Assembly (NCBI RefSeq): GCF_013390595.1
Contig: NZ_JACAWV010000020.1
Coordinates: 1-64,000 of the forward strand
Source of the DNA: Rhizobium sp. RM
Lineage (GTDB): Bacteria > Pseudomonadota > Alphaproteobacteria > Rhizobiales > Rhizobiaceae
Direction: 5' to 3'
Length of the DNA: 64,000 nucleotides
Below are positions 45,491-54,974 of the stretch, one piece after another. Below the pieces are notes generated by a model that had not been told where the DNA came from, did not search any database, and saw only the letters and a program-made list of their open reading frames with translations. The first letter of the stretch is position 1. Each line of letters begins with the position of its first letter. Position numbers and translations under genes: made by a program.

Positions 45491-45522
45491 CTGCCGGGCG
45501 TAGCGATACGCGTGCCCGGCAG
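45491..45522 (+). terminator. Hairpin after the ABC operon
   Basis: CTGCCGGGC (45491-45499) pairs perfectly with GCCCGGCAG (45514-45522). A second small stem TGTCTC/GAGACA (45524-45537) follows, with T-rich sequence at 45544-45554. It is a plausible end of the ABC transcript. In the rest of the 295-bp gap up to the chemoreceptor gene (45482-45776) I see no gene. Confidence 0.6.
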
Positions 45523-45776
45523 TTGTCTCCTGAGACACATTGTACTTTCTTTTTCCCGCAATCGCCCTCTGGCGACAGTGGCGCCCTTTCCTCGCTGGCG
45601 CCTGAGTTGATGACGCCTTGCTCCACGCTCTCGAAGACCCCCACAACTAGTTTTCAGGGCGGCAAATCAATTGGGGTCAGGTCATATTGCGTTAATCATC
45701 TATGGCTAATTAAGCGATCGCGAAGCCATGAAGGCTCCAACCTCCCTCAAAAAATATGCATACCTTCGGAGCAACC

Positions 45777-47747
45777 ATGAACATTCGTGGCAAGATCTAT
45801 TCGATCGTCGCGGTGATGGCGCTGACTGCGCTTACCATCGGCGCCATCAGTTTTTACACCCTCAGCGTTTACGACACTCGTGTTGATCGGCTTGAAAACG
45901 CCGCTAACCGCGCACTGAACGGCGAAGCGCTCAATAAGCTTGTCACGGCGGTCGTCATGGACCTTCGCGGCACCTATGCCGCAACCTCAGTCGAAGCGGC
46001 AAAGCCATTTGCGGATGGTGCGCTCGCATCGCTGGCCAAGATGAACACGCTGCTTGATGCCTGGGAGCCTCTGGTTCCTGAAGAGCAGAAAAAGGACTTT
46101 TCGGAGCTGCGTGAGAAAGCGACGGCATTTACTCGCTTCCGGACAGAGACGGCACGCATCGCTGTAACCGAGGGGCCAGCGGCTTCGAACATTCACGGGA
46201 ACACCGAAGAAAACCGCGCCAACAGAAAGCATTATCAGAAAGAAATCGACGACGTCGTTAATCAGAACCAGGCGAAGCTTGCTGAAATCAGCTCTGACCT
46301 CCAGGCGTTTCAGTCCAGCGTCCTGGTCATTATGGCCGCCGTCACGATCATCGGACTTGCTGGCGGCGGAGCGATCGCGTTCTACATCGCCACGCATCAG
46401 ATCAGCAATCCGATAAGAACCGTAACGAGCGTCATGAAGACTTTGGCCGCTGGCGATTTCCGCGCGGACGTGCCGTTTTTGCAGCGCTCAGACGAAATCG
46501 GTGAAATGGCAGCGGCAGTCGAGGTCTTCAAGCAGAACGGCCTTGAGGTGCAGCGCATGAACGCCCAGGAAGCGGCGATGCGGCAAAAGAGCGACAGCCT
46601 GCAGCAGGGGATGGCTGTGGTCGTGACCTCTGCGGCAGCCGGTGATTTTTCAAGAAGAGTGGGAACGAGCTATGGTGATGACGCTCTTGACCAGTTTGCC
46701 GCCAATATCAACACACTCGTGCAGTCGGTCGAAACCGGCGTAGACGAGACCAACCGGGTCGTTCGCCTCCTGGCTGACGGTGATCTCACCCAGACGATGA
46801 CGGGCGAGTTCAAGGGCGTGTTCCAGCAGCTTCAGCAAAACGTCAACAACACGATTGCGAGCCTTCAGGAAACCGTGGGCGAAATTCGCACAGCAAGTGA
46901 TACGTTGAACGCGAACAGCGAAGAACTTCGTACGTCTTCGGATAGCCTTTCCAAGCGAACCGAACAGCAGGCCGCGGCGCTTGAGGAATCTTCCGCAGCT
47001 CTTGACGAAATCACGACAGTGGTGCGGCAGTCGACCGACCGTGCTCACGAAGCAACCAGGATTGTGTCGGAAGCCAAGGATCGCGCCGGGAAGTCCTCGG
47101 ATGTCGTTGGTCGTGCCATCACCGCCATGGCGGAAATCAAGCATGCCTCCGACGAAATTGCTCAGATCACCAATGTTATCGATGAAATCGCCTTCCAGAC
47201 CAATCTGCTTGCCTTGAACGCCGGTGTCGAAGCCGCTCGTGCGGGTGAAGCCGGTAAGGGGTTTGCGGTTGTCGCTCAGGAAGTACGGGAACTGGCGCAG
47301 CGTTCGGCCGTGGCAGCCAAGGATATCAAGGTTCTGATCAGCCGCTCCGCCACCAGCGTTCAGTCTGGTGTCACGCTCGTTGAGGACACCGGCGGCGCTT
47401 TGACCGAGATCAGTGACTACGTTGCCCAGATCAATGATCGCATCCACTCTATTGCCACAGCATCGCAGGAACAGGCGACTGCACTTGCCGAGGTAAACAC
47501 GGCCGTCAACCAGATGGACCAGGTCACGCAGCAGAATGCAGCCATGGTTGAGGAGACCTCTGCCTCTACACACAAGCTTTCGGCAGAAGCGGCTGGGCTG
47601 TCGCAGCTTGTCGGCCGGTTCAAGGTCGCCAATCAGGCACGTCCGGCACCAGTGGTTGTCGTCTCGCAGGAACGTCGGCCGAAGCCGCGCTATGCCATGA
47701 CGTCGGGTGCCAATGCACTCGACATGAGTGAATGGCAGGAATTCTAA
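45777..47747 (+). CDS. Methyl-accepting chemotaxis protein
   Basis: A 656-aa inner-membrane chemoreceptor. TM1 at about 7-29, a periplasmic helical ligand domain of about 150 residues, TM2 ([24 protein letters not shown]) near 180-205, a HAMP domain starting [20 protein letters not shown], a second HAMP-like stretch around [18 protein letters not shown], then the methylated helices and signalling tip with [26 protein letters not shown]. The last five residues, EWQEF, match the xWxxF pentapeptide that tethers CheR/CheB. ATG 45777 has GGAG 5 nt upstream. It is next to a binding-protein operon, but its ligand is unknown. Confidence 0.95.
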   Translation: MNIRGKIYSIVAVMALTALTIGAISFYTLSVYDTRVDRLENAANRALNGEALNKLVTAVVMDLRGTYAATSVEAAKPFADGALASLAKMNTLLDAWEPLVPEEQKKDFSELREKATAFTRFRTETARIAVTEGPAASNIHGNTEENRANRKHYQKEIDDVVNQNQAKLAEISSDLQAFQSSVLVIMAAVTIIGLAGGGAIAFYIATHQISNPIRTVTSVMKTLAAGDFRADVPFLQRSDEIGEMAAAVEVFKQNGLEVQRMNAQEAAMRQKSDSLQQGMAVVVTSAAAGDFSRRVGTSYGDDALDQFAANINTLVQSVETGVDETNRVVRLLADGDLTQTMTGEFKGVFQQLQQNVNNTIASLQETVGEIRTASDTLNANSEELRTSSDSLSKRTEQQAAALEESSAALDEITTVVRQSTDRAHEATRIVSEAKDRAGKSSDVVGRAITAMAEIKHASDEIAQITNVIDEIAFQTNLLALNAGVEAARAGEAGKGFAVVAQEVRELAQRSAVAAKDIKVLISRSATSVQSGVTLVEDTGGALTEISDYVAQINDRIHSIATASQEQATALAEVNTAVNQMDQVTQQNAAMVEETSASTHKLSAEAAGLSQLVGRFKVANQARPAPVVVVSQERRPKPRYAMTSGANALDMSEWQEF

Positions 47748-47770
47748 GGGAATTTCCGCTCCATGACAGC

Positions 47771-47798
47771 GACCACGGGGCAAAAGTGTCTCGTGGTC
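47771..47798. terminator. Inverted repeat between convergent MCP and fhuB-like genes
   Basis: GACCACG (47771-47777) and CGTGGTC (47792-47798) form a 7-bp stem with a 14-nt loop between two convergent stops. The position suits a shared terminator; T-runs are weak on both strands. Confidence 0.4.
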
Positions 47799-47804
47799 AA
47801 TTTC

Positions 47805-49757
47805 TCAACTACTGAGTGGCTGATCGAGGGATTGCCGTCTTAAATGCCAGAGAAACCAGGGTCCACCCACCAGTGCGGCAAGCAGGCTGGGTGACAAAGG
47901 CCAGGGCCAAGCCAGATTTCGAGCCAGCCATTCGCAAGCTGTCATGATGAGCGCGCCAATGAGGGCGCTTGCAACACTGATACTGGCGGTTTTTCTGAAG
48001 CCCAGGACAGCCGCAAAATGGGGAACCATCAGGCCGATAAAACTTATGGGGCCGACGACCATGGTTCCGGCGGCCGTCGCGAGTGCAGCAACACCTAAAA
48101 CAATCAGGCGGGTGCAACGCACGCCGACCCCGAAGCTGGTAGCCGTCTTGTCATCGAGCGCAATCAGGTCGATCTGCCGGTGCATGCAGAGGCTGACCAG
48201 CAGGCAGGCCATGCCGACAGCCAAAGCGGAGACACCCGAGGCCAGATCTGCACCGGCGGTCATGCCGGCAAACCACCCAAGAAGGGCTGCCCCCCGCTGA
48301 CCGCCTCCGGCCAAGGCAAGGACTAGCATGGCATTGGCCGTACTTGCCAGGCCGACACCGAGAAGCAGCATGCGTGTCGGTTCGAACCTGGAACGGGCGC
48401 CGAGTATCGTTACAATGAAAATGGCTGTTGCCGCGCCCGTCGACGTGATTGTGAATTTCGTCGCCACGCCGACCGTCGGCAGGATTATGAACGCGATGGC
48501 GAGAGCAAGCCCAGCCCCGTGACCGATGCCAAGAATATCGGGGCTTGCCAGCGGATTGCGCAACAGACGTTGCAACAACAGTCCGGCGAGTGCCAGGCAA
48601 AAGCCGGCGCTGGCCGCCGCAAGCAAAGGCGGAAATCGCCACCGCCAGATGAAGGCGAGGTCGGCTTTACCGGCAATTGCCCAGCCCTCTTCACCACGCC
48701 CGAAGAAAAGTGCCAGGGTAAAGACGACACCTAGGATGAGTGTCAGAACAGCGAGCGTTTTGCCGAAGTCCCTACCGCGCGGGGTGAATGTGGGCATTGT
48801 AACCGGGGCAGTATTTTCTCCTCGCCGGGCGAGGAAGATCAGTACAGGCCCAGCGAGCAATCCCGCTGCCGCGCCAACGGGAAGATCACCAGCAAAGGAT
48901 GCAAGCAGCCGCATGAACTGGTCTGTCACCGAGAGAAGGAGGGCACCGGTGACAGCGGCTTTCAAAAGGCCAGGATGCGGTTGTCGCCAGATTGCGCGGC
49001 TGAGTGCAGGTGCTGCAAGGCCGATCAGGCCGATTTGCCCGAATTCGGCGGCGACGAATGCGGCAAGAGATGATGCGAGCACCAGAAGCAGAAGTTTGGT
49101 TGTCCGGACCGAAAGCCCAAGACCTGCAGCACCGCCATCGCCGAGCGCGAGAAGGCGCAATGGCCTCTCCAGAAGCCCGAGTGGGCCGACAGCCAATGCT
49201 AGAAGAACGGCTAGTCGAACCGTTGGCCGCCAACCGCTCTGCTGTAAAGAACCGGCTTGCCAGGTCAGAAGGTTGCTCAGAAAGTCGTGATTGAACAAGA
49301 CAAGGATGGCGTAGGCAGCATTGCAGAGCAGATTTATCATTACGCCGGTCAGGATGAGTGTCTGTGAAGAAAGACGTGGGCCCCATGCGACAGCAAGGAC
49401 GATGATGAGGGCAAGTGCTGCACCGGCAAGAGCAACAAGCTGATAACCATGCGACCAGAGAACCGGTACAAAGATCAGGCTTGCCGCCATGCTCAGCGCG
49501 GCACCGCCCGTAATTCCAAGCAATGACGGTTCAGCAAGTGGATTGGTGAAGACGCGCTGGAATACGGCTCCCCCCAAACCAAGAAGGGCGCCGGATAGAA
49601 GTCCGGCTGCAAGTCTTGGCAAGGTGCTGTAGATCAGGACTGCCTGGTCCTGCGTTCGCGAGACAGCGAAGAAAGCGAGGACAATCACGAGCGCTGCAAA
49701 TGCGGCCGTCAAGCCGAAGCCACGGTGGTTGGCCTTTCTGAATGAGCAAAAGGTCAC
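47805..49757 (-). CDS. fhuB: Fused iron-siderophore ABC permease, FhuB type (set 1)
   Basis: A 650-aa inner-membrane protein with two FecCD domains in tandem, about ten helices each. Conserved blocks occur twice: RLAAGLLSGALLGLGGAVFQRVFTNPLAEPSLLGITGGAAL in half one and LLAAASAGFCLALAGLLLQRLLRNPLASPDILGIGHGAGL in half two; GPISFIGLMVPHFA is near the end. The length matches FhuB. The frame is open to 49898, but GTG 49757 is chosen: it overlaps the FhuD-like stop (GTGA) and has AGAAGAG upstream. No fhuC ATPase follows. Confidence 0.92.
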   Translation of the reverse strand: MTFCSFRKANHRGFGLTAAFAALVIVLAFFAVSRTQDQAVLIYSTLPRLAAGLLSGALLGLGGAVFQRVFTNPLAEPSLLGITGGAALSMAASLIFVPVLWSHGYQLVALAGAALALIIVLAVAWGPRLSSQTLILTGVMINLLCNAAYAILVLFNHDFLSNLLTWQAGSLQQSGWRPTVRLAVLLALAVGPLGLLERPLRLLALGDGGAAGLGLSVRTTKLLLLVLASSLAAFVAAEFGQIGLIGLAAPALSRAIWRQPHPGLLKAAVTGALLLSVTDQFMRLLASFAGDLPVGAAAGLLAGPVLIFLARRGENTAPVTMPTFTPRGRDFGKTLAVLTLILGVVFTLALFFGRGEEGWAIAGKADLAFIWRWRFPPLLAAASAGFCLALAGLLLQRLLRNPLASPDILGIGHGAGLALAIAFIILPTVGVATKFTITSTGAATAIFIVTILGARSRFEPTRMLLLGVGLASTANAMLVLALAGGGQRGAALLGWFAGMTAGADLASGVSALAVGMACLLVSLCMHRQIDLIALDDKTATSFGVGVRCTRLIVLGVAALATAAGTMVVGPISFIGLMVPHFAAVLGFRKTASISVASALIGALIMTACEWLARNLAWPWPLSPSLLAALVGGPWFLWHLRRQSLDQPLSS

Positions 49758-50635
49758 GGCATCGGTCTCTTCTGTTGGGACGAAACCGCTTTCGAGAGCG
49801 CGGTGGCAAGATGAAGCGTGGAGAGACAGCCTCCGAAGGGATAAAACTGTCCGATGCGGACGATGCGTTTTTCCCGCACGGGAGAAAGTCGCTGCCAAAG
49901 CTTGCTGTCCGCCAGTGCCCTGTCGGTTTGTGGCGCAAGTGATGGGATTTCCATCTGTACGAAGATCGCATCCTTGAGAGGCATAAGGGCTTCGAAGCCG
50001 ACCTGGACAAAACCGCCCGCGTTGGTTGGCCCCTGCCAGGCGTTAATGAGCCCAAGCCGCTTTAGAACGGCGTCAGGCATGCTGTTTATTCCGTAGACCA
50101 TTGCTCGGCTGCCGCTTTGATCGGGGAGCAAGACACAGATCGGTTGTGTCCGGTCGAGGCTCTGCGCAAGGACATCCATCTGGTGCTCGATCTGGTCGAG
50201 AATAACGTCCGCACGGCTGTCTGGCAGCGCGGCTGCTCTGCAGCACTGCCGCAAGATAGCGCCAGCGCGCTGATAGCTGTCTTCTCCAGTCTTTTCAGTA
50301 ACCACTTCGACGGGCGCGATCTCCCGCAGACGCGGGGTCATGAACAGGCTTGGCGCACCGATAAACACAAGGTCGGGCCGAAGCCTGTCTAGCCGTTCAA
50401 GATTGATTTCCCAAAATGGCCCGATGTCCTTTGTCTCGGGCGGCAACCTCTGGGGCATGCGCTGGTTGTAATAGTCCGTATCTGCGACGGCCAGCGGCGG
50501 GAGGCCAAGCGCAAGCAGCGATTCCGCTGCAGCCCAGTCAATTGCTGCAAGACGCCGTCGTCCCTCCGCCCGGGCATGGCCGAATGGAAGGAGTGCGGAG
50601 AGACTTCCTGTGAGAAAAGAGCGTCTGTTGATCAT
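49754..50635 (-). CDS. Siderophore-binding periplasmic protein, FhuD type (set 1)
   Basis: A 293-aa binding protein of the class III (BtuF/FhuD) fold. Twin-arginine signal NRRSFLTGSLSALLPFGHARA at the N-terminus. Blocks IDWAAAESLLALGLPPLAVAD, LERLDRLRPDLVFIGAP and the late AILRQCCRAAAL region follow FhuD order. It passes a ferric hydroxamate-type siderophore to the FhuB-like permease, with which it overlaps by 4 nt. It lies 42 bp after the receptor gene in the same leftward operon. Confidence 0.88.
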   Translation of the reverse strand: MINRRSFLTGSLSALLPFGHARAEGRRRLAAIDWAAAESLLALGLPPLAVADTDYYNQRMPQRLPPETKDIGPFWEINLERLDRLRPDLVFIGAPSLFMTPRLREIAPVEVVTEKTGEDSYQRAGAILRQCCRAAALPDSRADVILDQIEHQMDVLAQSLDRTQPICVLLPDQSGSRAMVYGINSMPDAVLKRLGLINAWQGPTNAGGFVQVGFEALMPLKDAIFVQMEIPSLAPQTDRALADSKLWQRLSPVREKRIVRIGQFYPFGGCLSTLHLATALSKAVSSQQKRPMP

Positions 50636-50677
50636 CAGGGATCGTGCGCGCCGGAGATGATCCGACGCGCCCTGTTC

Positions 50678-53056
50678 TCAGAAGTCAATTGTCAGCTTGC
50701 CCATGACCGTGCGGCGGTCACCCTGATAGCAGGAGTAGCTTGCCTCGCATGTCGTGTAGTATTTCTTGTCGAACAGATTGGTCGCATTGAGCGAAATCTT
50801 GGCGTGCTCGTTGAAGCGATAGCTTGCTCCGATGTCGACCAGCGTGCGGCCCGGTACATCGAACGTGTTGGCGTTGTTGCCATATACGCCGCCGACGTAA
50901 CGAATGCCCGCGCCGAGCGAAGCGCCCTCCAGAGGACCATCCTTGAACGTGTAGTTCAGCCAGCCGGAGGCCTGATGTTCAGGAACGAGCATCGGGCGGT
51001 TGCCAACATAACCCAGGGCGTCCCTGGTGATTTCCGCATCGGTGTAGGAGTAGGAGCCCGTGAAGTCCCAGCCATACCCAAGGCTGAATTTGCCTTCAAC
51101 CTCGACGCCACGCGAGGCAATTTCACCCGTTGCAACAGCATAACCGCTTGAGAGGTAGTTGAGCACATTCGTTTTCACGATGTCGAAATAGGCGACGGTG
51201 AAGAGCCCGTCGAAACCTGTCGGCTGATACTTGACCCCGGCCTCCCATTGACGTCCGCGTGAAGGATCAAAAGTGTTGCCGCTGGCATCGACGCCACTAT
51301 TGGGCACGAAGGACTGCGAGAAGCTGATATAGGGCGCGACGCCAAATGCCGTGACATAGCTAAGACCTGCACGACCGGAGAAATTTCCTATGTCAATGTT
51401 GGTATCGGCACCCGTTAGACGATTGTGGGTGTCAAGATTAAGCCAATCGTATCGGCCACCAAGCGTAGCGATGAAACCGTCGCCGAACTTGATCTGATCT
51501 TGCGCATAAATACCGGTCTGATTGTAGCGTTCGGAATAGTTGGTGAAAGCCGTCGTCGGGATCGGAACGTTGATACCATAGGTCGGCGCATAGGGGTTGA
51601 GAGAAGGTGCAAGCCCCTGGTACCGCTTCACGTCCGCATCGGACCAACTGTAGTCCAGTCCGAAAAGTGCCTGGTGTTCCAAAGGCCCAGTATCGAAATC
51701 CGTCAGGATCTGGTTATCCGCTGTGAACGAGTTGAAGCTCTCGTCGAAGCGGCGGGAGATACGGTTCAGGCCCGTCGATCCCATGCCTGAGAGGAAAAGG
51801 TTGTCGAGTAGAAAATCGACATGCCCGTAGCGCACATTCTGTCTTACGCTCCAGGTATCGTTGAACCTGTGTTCGAACTCATAACCGATGGTTTGCTGTT
51901 TCTGGACGCTTCTATTGAAATTTGGGTCGCCAAGAAGAATTCCCGTGGGGGTAAAGAGCAAGATGGTGCCACCGCTGTCATCTTTCAGCGCTTGGCCCGT
52001 TAGCGTCAGCTTGGTATCTTCATCCGGTTTCCATGTTACCGACGGCGAAATCATCATCCGGTCATCGCGAATCTCTGCGCCATTCGAATATTCGAACTGC
52101 GTGTTTGCCTTCCGCGCGACGCCAACGACACGGTAGAGAACGCTTTTTTCCTCGTTGACGGCACCCCCAAGATCGAACGCGATCTGCTTGCGCTGGTTGC
52201 TTCCATACTCCATCTCGACTTGACGGACCGTTTGCTCTGTCGGCTTCTTGGTGGTCTTGTTGACAAGGCCACCGGCATCACTCTGGCCGTAGAGTGAGGA
52301 GGAAGGGCCCCGCAGCACTTCGATGGATTCGAGTTGGTATGGATCTGTGCGGTAGAAGCTGTAGCTGCTTGACACCTGGCGCAAACCATCGAGATATGAA
52401 CTCGTTGCCTGAGCGTTGAAGCCGCGCATCATGATCCAGTCGTAGCCCTTTGGGTCTGGACCGTAGGTTTCGATGGCAACACCTGGAACATAACGCAGCA
52501 CTTCCGTTACGCTCTGCGCGTTCTGTGCTTCCATCTGCTTGCGGCCGATCACGGAAACCGACTGCGGCACCTCGATCAGCGGAGCATTGGTTTTGGTCGC
52601 ACCCATCGATTGCGATAGAACAAAACTGTTGGCGCCCCTGGCTTCGCCCTGAACCTGAATTGTCTCAAGAACGGTGCTGCCTGCCGTACCCGTAGTACCA
52701 TTGGCGGTTGCCAATGCCGGATCGTAAATCTGCACAGTCGTCGAGTTGCTGAAACGGTAGGAAAGCCCCGTCCCGTCCAGTAGGGTCGAGAGCGCCTCTT
52801 CTGCAGTCATCGATCCGCTGATGGCGCGACCTCTTTTTGCAATTGCCTCGTTTTCACGAAATACGACGGACAGACCAGTGATACGGCCGATGTCATTCAC
52901 GGCCTGCGTAACGGGCTTCATGGCAATGTTAAAGGTGAACTGGCGCCCTTGTTTCTGTTCCTGTGCCCACGCGTTGCCTGCCAGGCCGCAGGCGGCCGAA
53001 GCCAAAAGTCCAGCAACCAGGAAGTACCCGGTTCGTGCCAGATTGTTCGATGCCAT
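50678..53056 (-). CDS. TonB-dependent siderophore receptor with STN signalling domain
   Basis: A 792-aa outer-membrane receptor. Signal peptide at about 1-31 (...ASAACGLAGNAWAQ). An STN domain (about 38-95: FTFNIAMKPVTQAVNDIGRITGLSVVFRE) precedes the plug (APLIEVPQSVSVIGRKQME) and a 22-strand barrel that ends in Phe (RRTVMGKLTIDF). Receptors with STN domains signal to a FecR-type protein. FecR and ECF sigma genes lie directly upstream on the same strand. ATG 53056 has AGAGGAAG upstream; the frame extends to 53098. Hydroxamate siderophores (ferrichrome, ferrioxamine or similar) are the likely ligands. Confidence 0.93.
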   Translation of the reverse strand: MASNNLARTGYFLVAGLLASAACGLAGNAWAQEQKQGRQFTFNIAMKPVTQAVNDIGRITGLSVVFRENEAIAKRGRAISGSMTAEEALSTLLDGTGLSYRFSNSTTVQIYDPALATANGTTGTAGSTVLETIQVQGEARGANSFVLSQSMGATKTNAPLIEVPQSVSVIGRKQMEAQNAQSVTEVLRYVPGVAIETYGPDPKGYDWIMMRGFNAQATSSYLDGLRQVSSSYSFYRTDPYQLESIEVLRGPSSSLYGQSDAGGLVNKTTKKPTEQTVRQVEMEYGSNQRKQIAFDLGGAVNEEKSVLYRVVGVARKANTQFEYSNGAEIRDDRMMISPSVTWKPDEDTKLTLTGQALKDDSGGTILLFTPTGILLGDPNFNRSVQKQQTIGYEFEHRFNDTWSVRQNVRYGHVDFLLDNLFLSGMGSTGLNRISRRFDESFNSFTADNQILTDFDTGPLEHQALFGLDYSWSDADVKRYQGLAPSLNPYAPTYGINVPIPTTAFTNYSERYNQTGIYAQDQIKFGDGFIATLGGRYDWLNLDTHNRLTGADTNIDIGNFSGRAGLSYVTAFGVAPYISFSQSFVPNSGVDASGNTFDPSRGRQWEAGVKYQPTGFDGLFTVAYFDIVKTNVLNYLSSGYAVATGEIASRGVEVEGKFSLGYGWDFTGSYSYTDAEITRDALGYVGNRPMLVPEHQASGWLNYTFKDGPLEGASLGAGIRYVGGVYGNNANTFDVPGRTLVDIGASYRFNEHAKISLNATNLFDKKYYTTCEASYSCYQGDRRTVMGKLTIDF

Positions 53057-53180
53057 GATGTTCTTCCTCTCACTGCACGTATTGCGCGGCGGAAGCACCC
53101 CAGCACCCCCATTTCATCCGCTTATCTGTTTCCTTGACGGATTAGAGGCGGGGTTGATGAAGCTGTTTTCGTGGAATTCT

Positions 53181-53195
53181 TGACTTATTTATTCA
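53181..53195. promoter_or_regulatory. RirA-type iron-responsive operator match (receptor promoter)
   Basis: TGA (53181-53183), nine bases, then TCA (53193-53195) exactly fit the TGA-N9-TCA iron-responsive operator known in rhizobia. The inner bases are AT-rich. It lies 125 bp upstream of the receptor start, between fecR and the receptor, so the receptor operon can be iron-repressed on its own. Confidence 0.55.
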
Positions 53196-53222
53196 TGCAT
53201 TTGAAATGTATAAGGAATTTCT

Positions 53223-54218
53223 TCAGGGAGAAACGATCGTCAGCCGACCTACGAAGCTATGGAGGCGGAAACCGACAGAGGCCTGAAGAGATGAAAGGGC
53301 GGCGTCGGTATCATCGAGTGAGAAACTGCCTGTTACCCGCTCGTCAGCCAAGGTGCCTGAGGCAATGATTATCCGTCCTTTCTGGTAACGCTCGATCTCG
53401 TGCAGTACATCTGCAAGCCTAGCGCGATAAAAAACGAAACGGCCATCACGCCAGGCGAGGCTTTCTTCCAGGTCGACGTTTTCAATGGGTTCCAGCCCGC
53501 TGCCGTGGAACGCCACGCGCTCTCCGGGTTTAAGCACTGTATGTGCTCGGTTGACGCCAGCGGTGACCGAAACGCTGCCATTTTCAAGTGTGACGACACC
53601 TCTGCCTTCGAGCAAACGCACGTCAAAACGCGTGCCAAGAACCTGAACCTCGCCGTCTCCGGCGGCAACGATGAAAGGCTTGCTGGCGTCGTGTCTGACA
53701 TCAAAGAAGGCTGCGCCACGCAAGAGACGGACACGCCTCTCGCCAGTCGTGAAGTCTTCCGAAAGGGCGCTGTCTGCGTCCAGCAGCACCTTGGAGCCAT
53801 CAGACAATTGTACGCTGATGCGATCGGCACGCGGGCTCACATAGTCTGCGGTGATATCCTCGATGATGTTCGGGCGCTCGAGCCACATGGCTCCGCCCAA
53901 AAGACAGAGGAGAACGATTGCAAGCCCGGCAAGACGCTGCGTCGTCTTGCGATGATGCTTTTCAGCGTCCATGGCGTCGAGGTAAACGGCCAACTCGTCA
54001 GCCTCTGCTTCGGCCAACGATTTACCGGGTTGTTCGGCCGCTTCCCAAGCTGCTGCAAGCGCCTGAAATGCCTCTGCATGAGAGGGATCGGCTTGTCGCC
54101 AGGCTTCAAATGCCCGTCTTTTTTTCTCCGTGGGTGTTTGTAGCAGGCTTATGAACCAGGCTCGCGCTTCGGCTTCGAGCGCGTCGTTGGTTCGCTCCGG
54201 TGTCGGGTTGTGGGTCAT
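53223..54218 (-). CDS. FecR-type anti-sigma/signal transducer
   Basis: A 331-aa single-pass protein. The cytoplasmic N-terminus has the FecR DUF4880-type block (EAEARAWFISLLQTPTEKKRRAFEAWRQADPSHAEAFQAL). One transmembrane helix follows at about 98-113 (LAGLAIVLLCLLGGAMWL), and then the periplasmic FecR domain (RISVQLSDGSKVLLDADSAL ... RRVRLLRGAAFFDV). The C-terminal end is an STN-interacting region. It relays ligand binding at the STN receptor to the ECF sigma factor encoded just upstream. Confidence 0.93.
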   Translation of the reverse strand: MTHNPTPERTNDALEAEARAWFISLLQTPTEKKRRAFEAWRQADPSHAEAFQALAAAWEAAEQPGKSLAEAEADELAVYLDAMDAEKHHRKTTQRLAGLAIVLLCLLGGAMWLERPNIIEDITADYVSPRADRISVQLSDGSKVLLDADSALSEDFTTGERRVRLLRGAAFFDVRHDASKPFIVAAGDGEVQVLGTRFDVRLLEGRGVVTLENGSVSVTAGVNRAHTVLKPGERVAFHGSGLEPIENVDLEESLAWRDGRFVFYRARLADVLHEIERYQKGRIIIASGTLADERVTGSFSLDDTDAALSSLQASVGFRLHSFVGRLTIVSP

Positions 54219-54236
54219 CTTGGTTTCCCCGACTGC

Positions 54237-54734
54237 TCAGTCGACAAGCGTTTCCTGACACGCAGCAACGGCTTTGGCCATGTGTTTGGCGATTGTTCTC
54301 TGGGAAACACCCATGACGGATGCGATCTCACTGAATGTTCTACCGTGGATGCGATTGAGAAGGAAGACGTGCCTGGTCTGTTTGGGCAAACCTGCCAACG
54401 CCGCATCCATGCTGCGAACACCATCTCGGGCTTGCAAAATATCGAAAGGAGACGCAGGCGCCGGTGCATATTGTTCCGGCAGTACGCCGTTTGCAAAGGC
54501 ACGTCGGCTCTGCTCTGCTCGCAAATGATCGATGGCTGCGTTTCGCGCGCAACGGGAGAGATAGGCCGCATCATTACCGGCGTAGAGCGGTGAGCGCTCC
54601 CAAAGGCGCATAAAAATATCGTGCACGAGATCGTACGCGGTGGCAGCGCATCCGACTTTTCTGTTGATCTGACGATGAAGCCTGTCCCGCTCTGTTTGAT
54701 AGAGGGAGGCTATTTCCTCGGTTTTGGAGTTCAT
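54237..54734 (-). CDS. ECF sigma factor, FecI type
   Basis: A 165-aa sigma-70 family factor: region 2 (AYDLVHDIFMRLWERSPLYAGNDAAYLSRCARNAAIDHLRAEQSRR) and region 4 (LAGLPKQTRHVFLLNRIHGRTFSEIASVMGVSQRTIAKHMAKAV). ATG 54734 is chosen because the frame from 54950 runs through promoter DNA with low-quality residues; FecI proteins are about this long. It is 18 bp upstream of fecR. An iron-responsive-operator match is 60 bp upstream of the start. Confidence 0.92.
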   Translation of the reverse strand: MNSKTEEIASLYQTERDRLHRQINRKVGCAATAYDLVHDIFMRLWERSPLYAGNDAAYLSRCARNAAIDHLRAEQSRRAFANGVLPEQYAPAPASPFDILQARDGVRSMDAALAGLPKQTRHVFLLNRIHGRTFSEIASVMGVSQRTIAKHMAKAVAACQETLVD

Positions 54735-54793
54735 GGTTTTCTGGACAAAATAGCCGGACGGCGAACTGTGATTTATGTAGCGGTGTAAATACA

Positions 54794-54808
54794 TGAATAC
54801 ATAAATCA
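54794..54808. promoter_or_regulatory. RirA-type iron-responsive operator match (fecI promoter)
   Basis: TGA (54794-54796), nine A/T-rich bases, then TCA (54806-54808). It overlaps a leftward -35-like TTGATT (54809-54804). Placed 60 bp before fecI, it would repress the sigma factor when iron is plentiful. It is also in the shared region with the divergent LolD-like gene. Confidence 0.6.
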
Positions 54809-54974
54809 AGTTTTGTAAATTATGATGGATCAAGTTCCATCGCGCCGCACGTCGATGTTGCATAATCAACACAAGCACCCTGCGCGGATGGATGGAAATA
54901 CGGTGTCGTTGTCGATTTGGGGGAATTCCCGATAAGGTCAAGTAAACCACACATGGCGTGCGCCCGGGACATCC

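Noticed and set aside
46650-47783. A 377-aa open frame on the minus strand
   Set aside because: Antisense to the chemoreceptor signalling domain; shadow of its regular heptad codon pattern.
54735-54950. N-terminal extension of the ECF sigma factor
   Set aside because: The region is AT-rich promoter DNA containing the iron-operator match; sigma homology starts after 54734.
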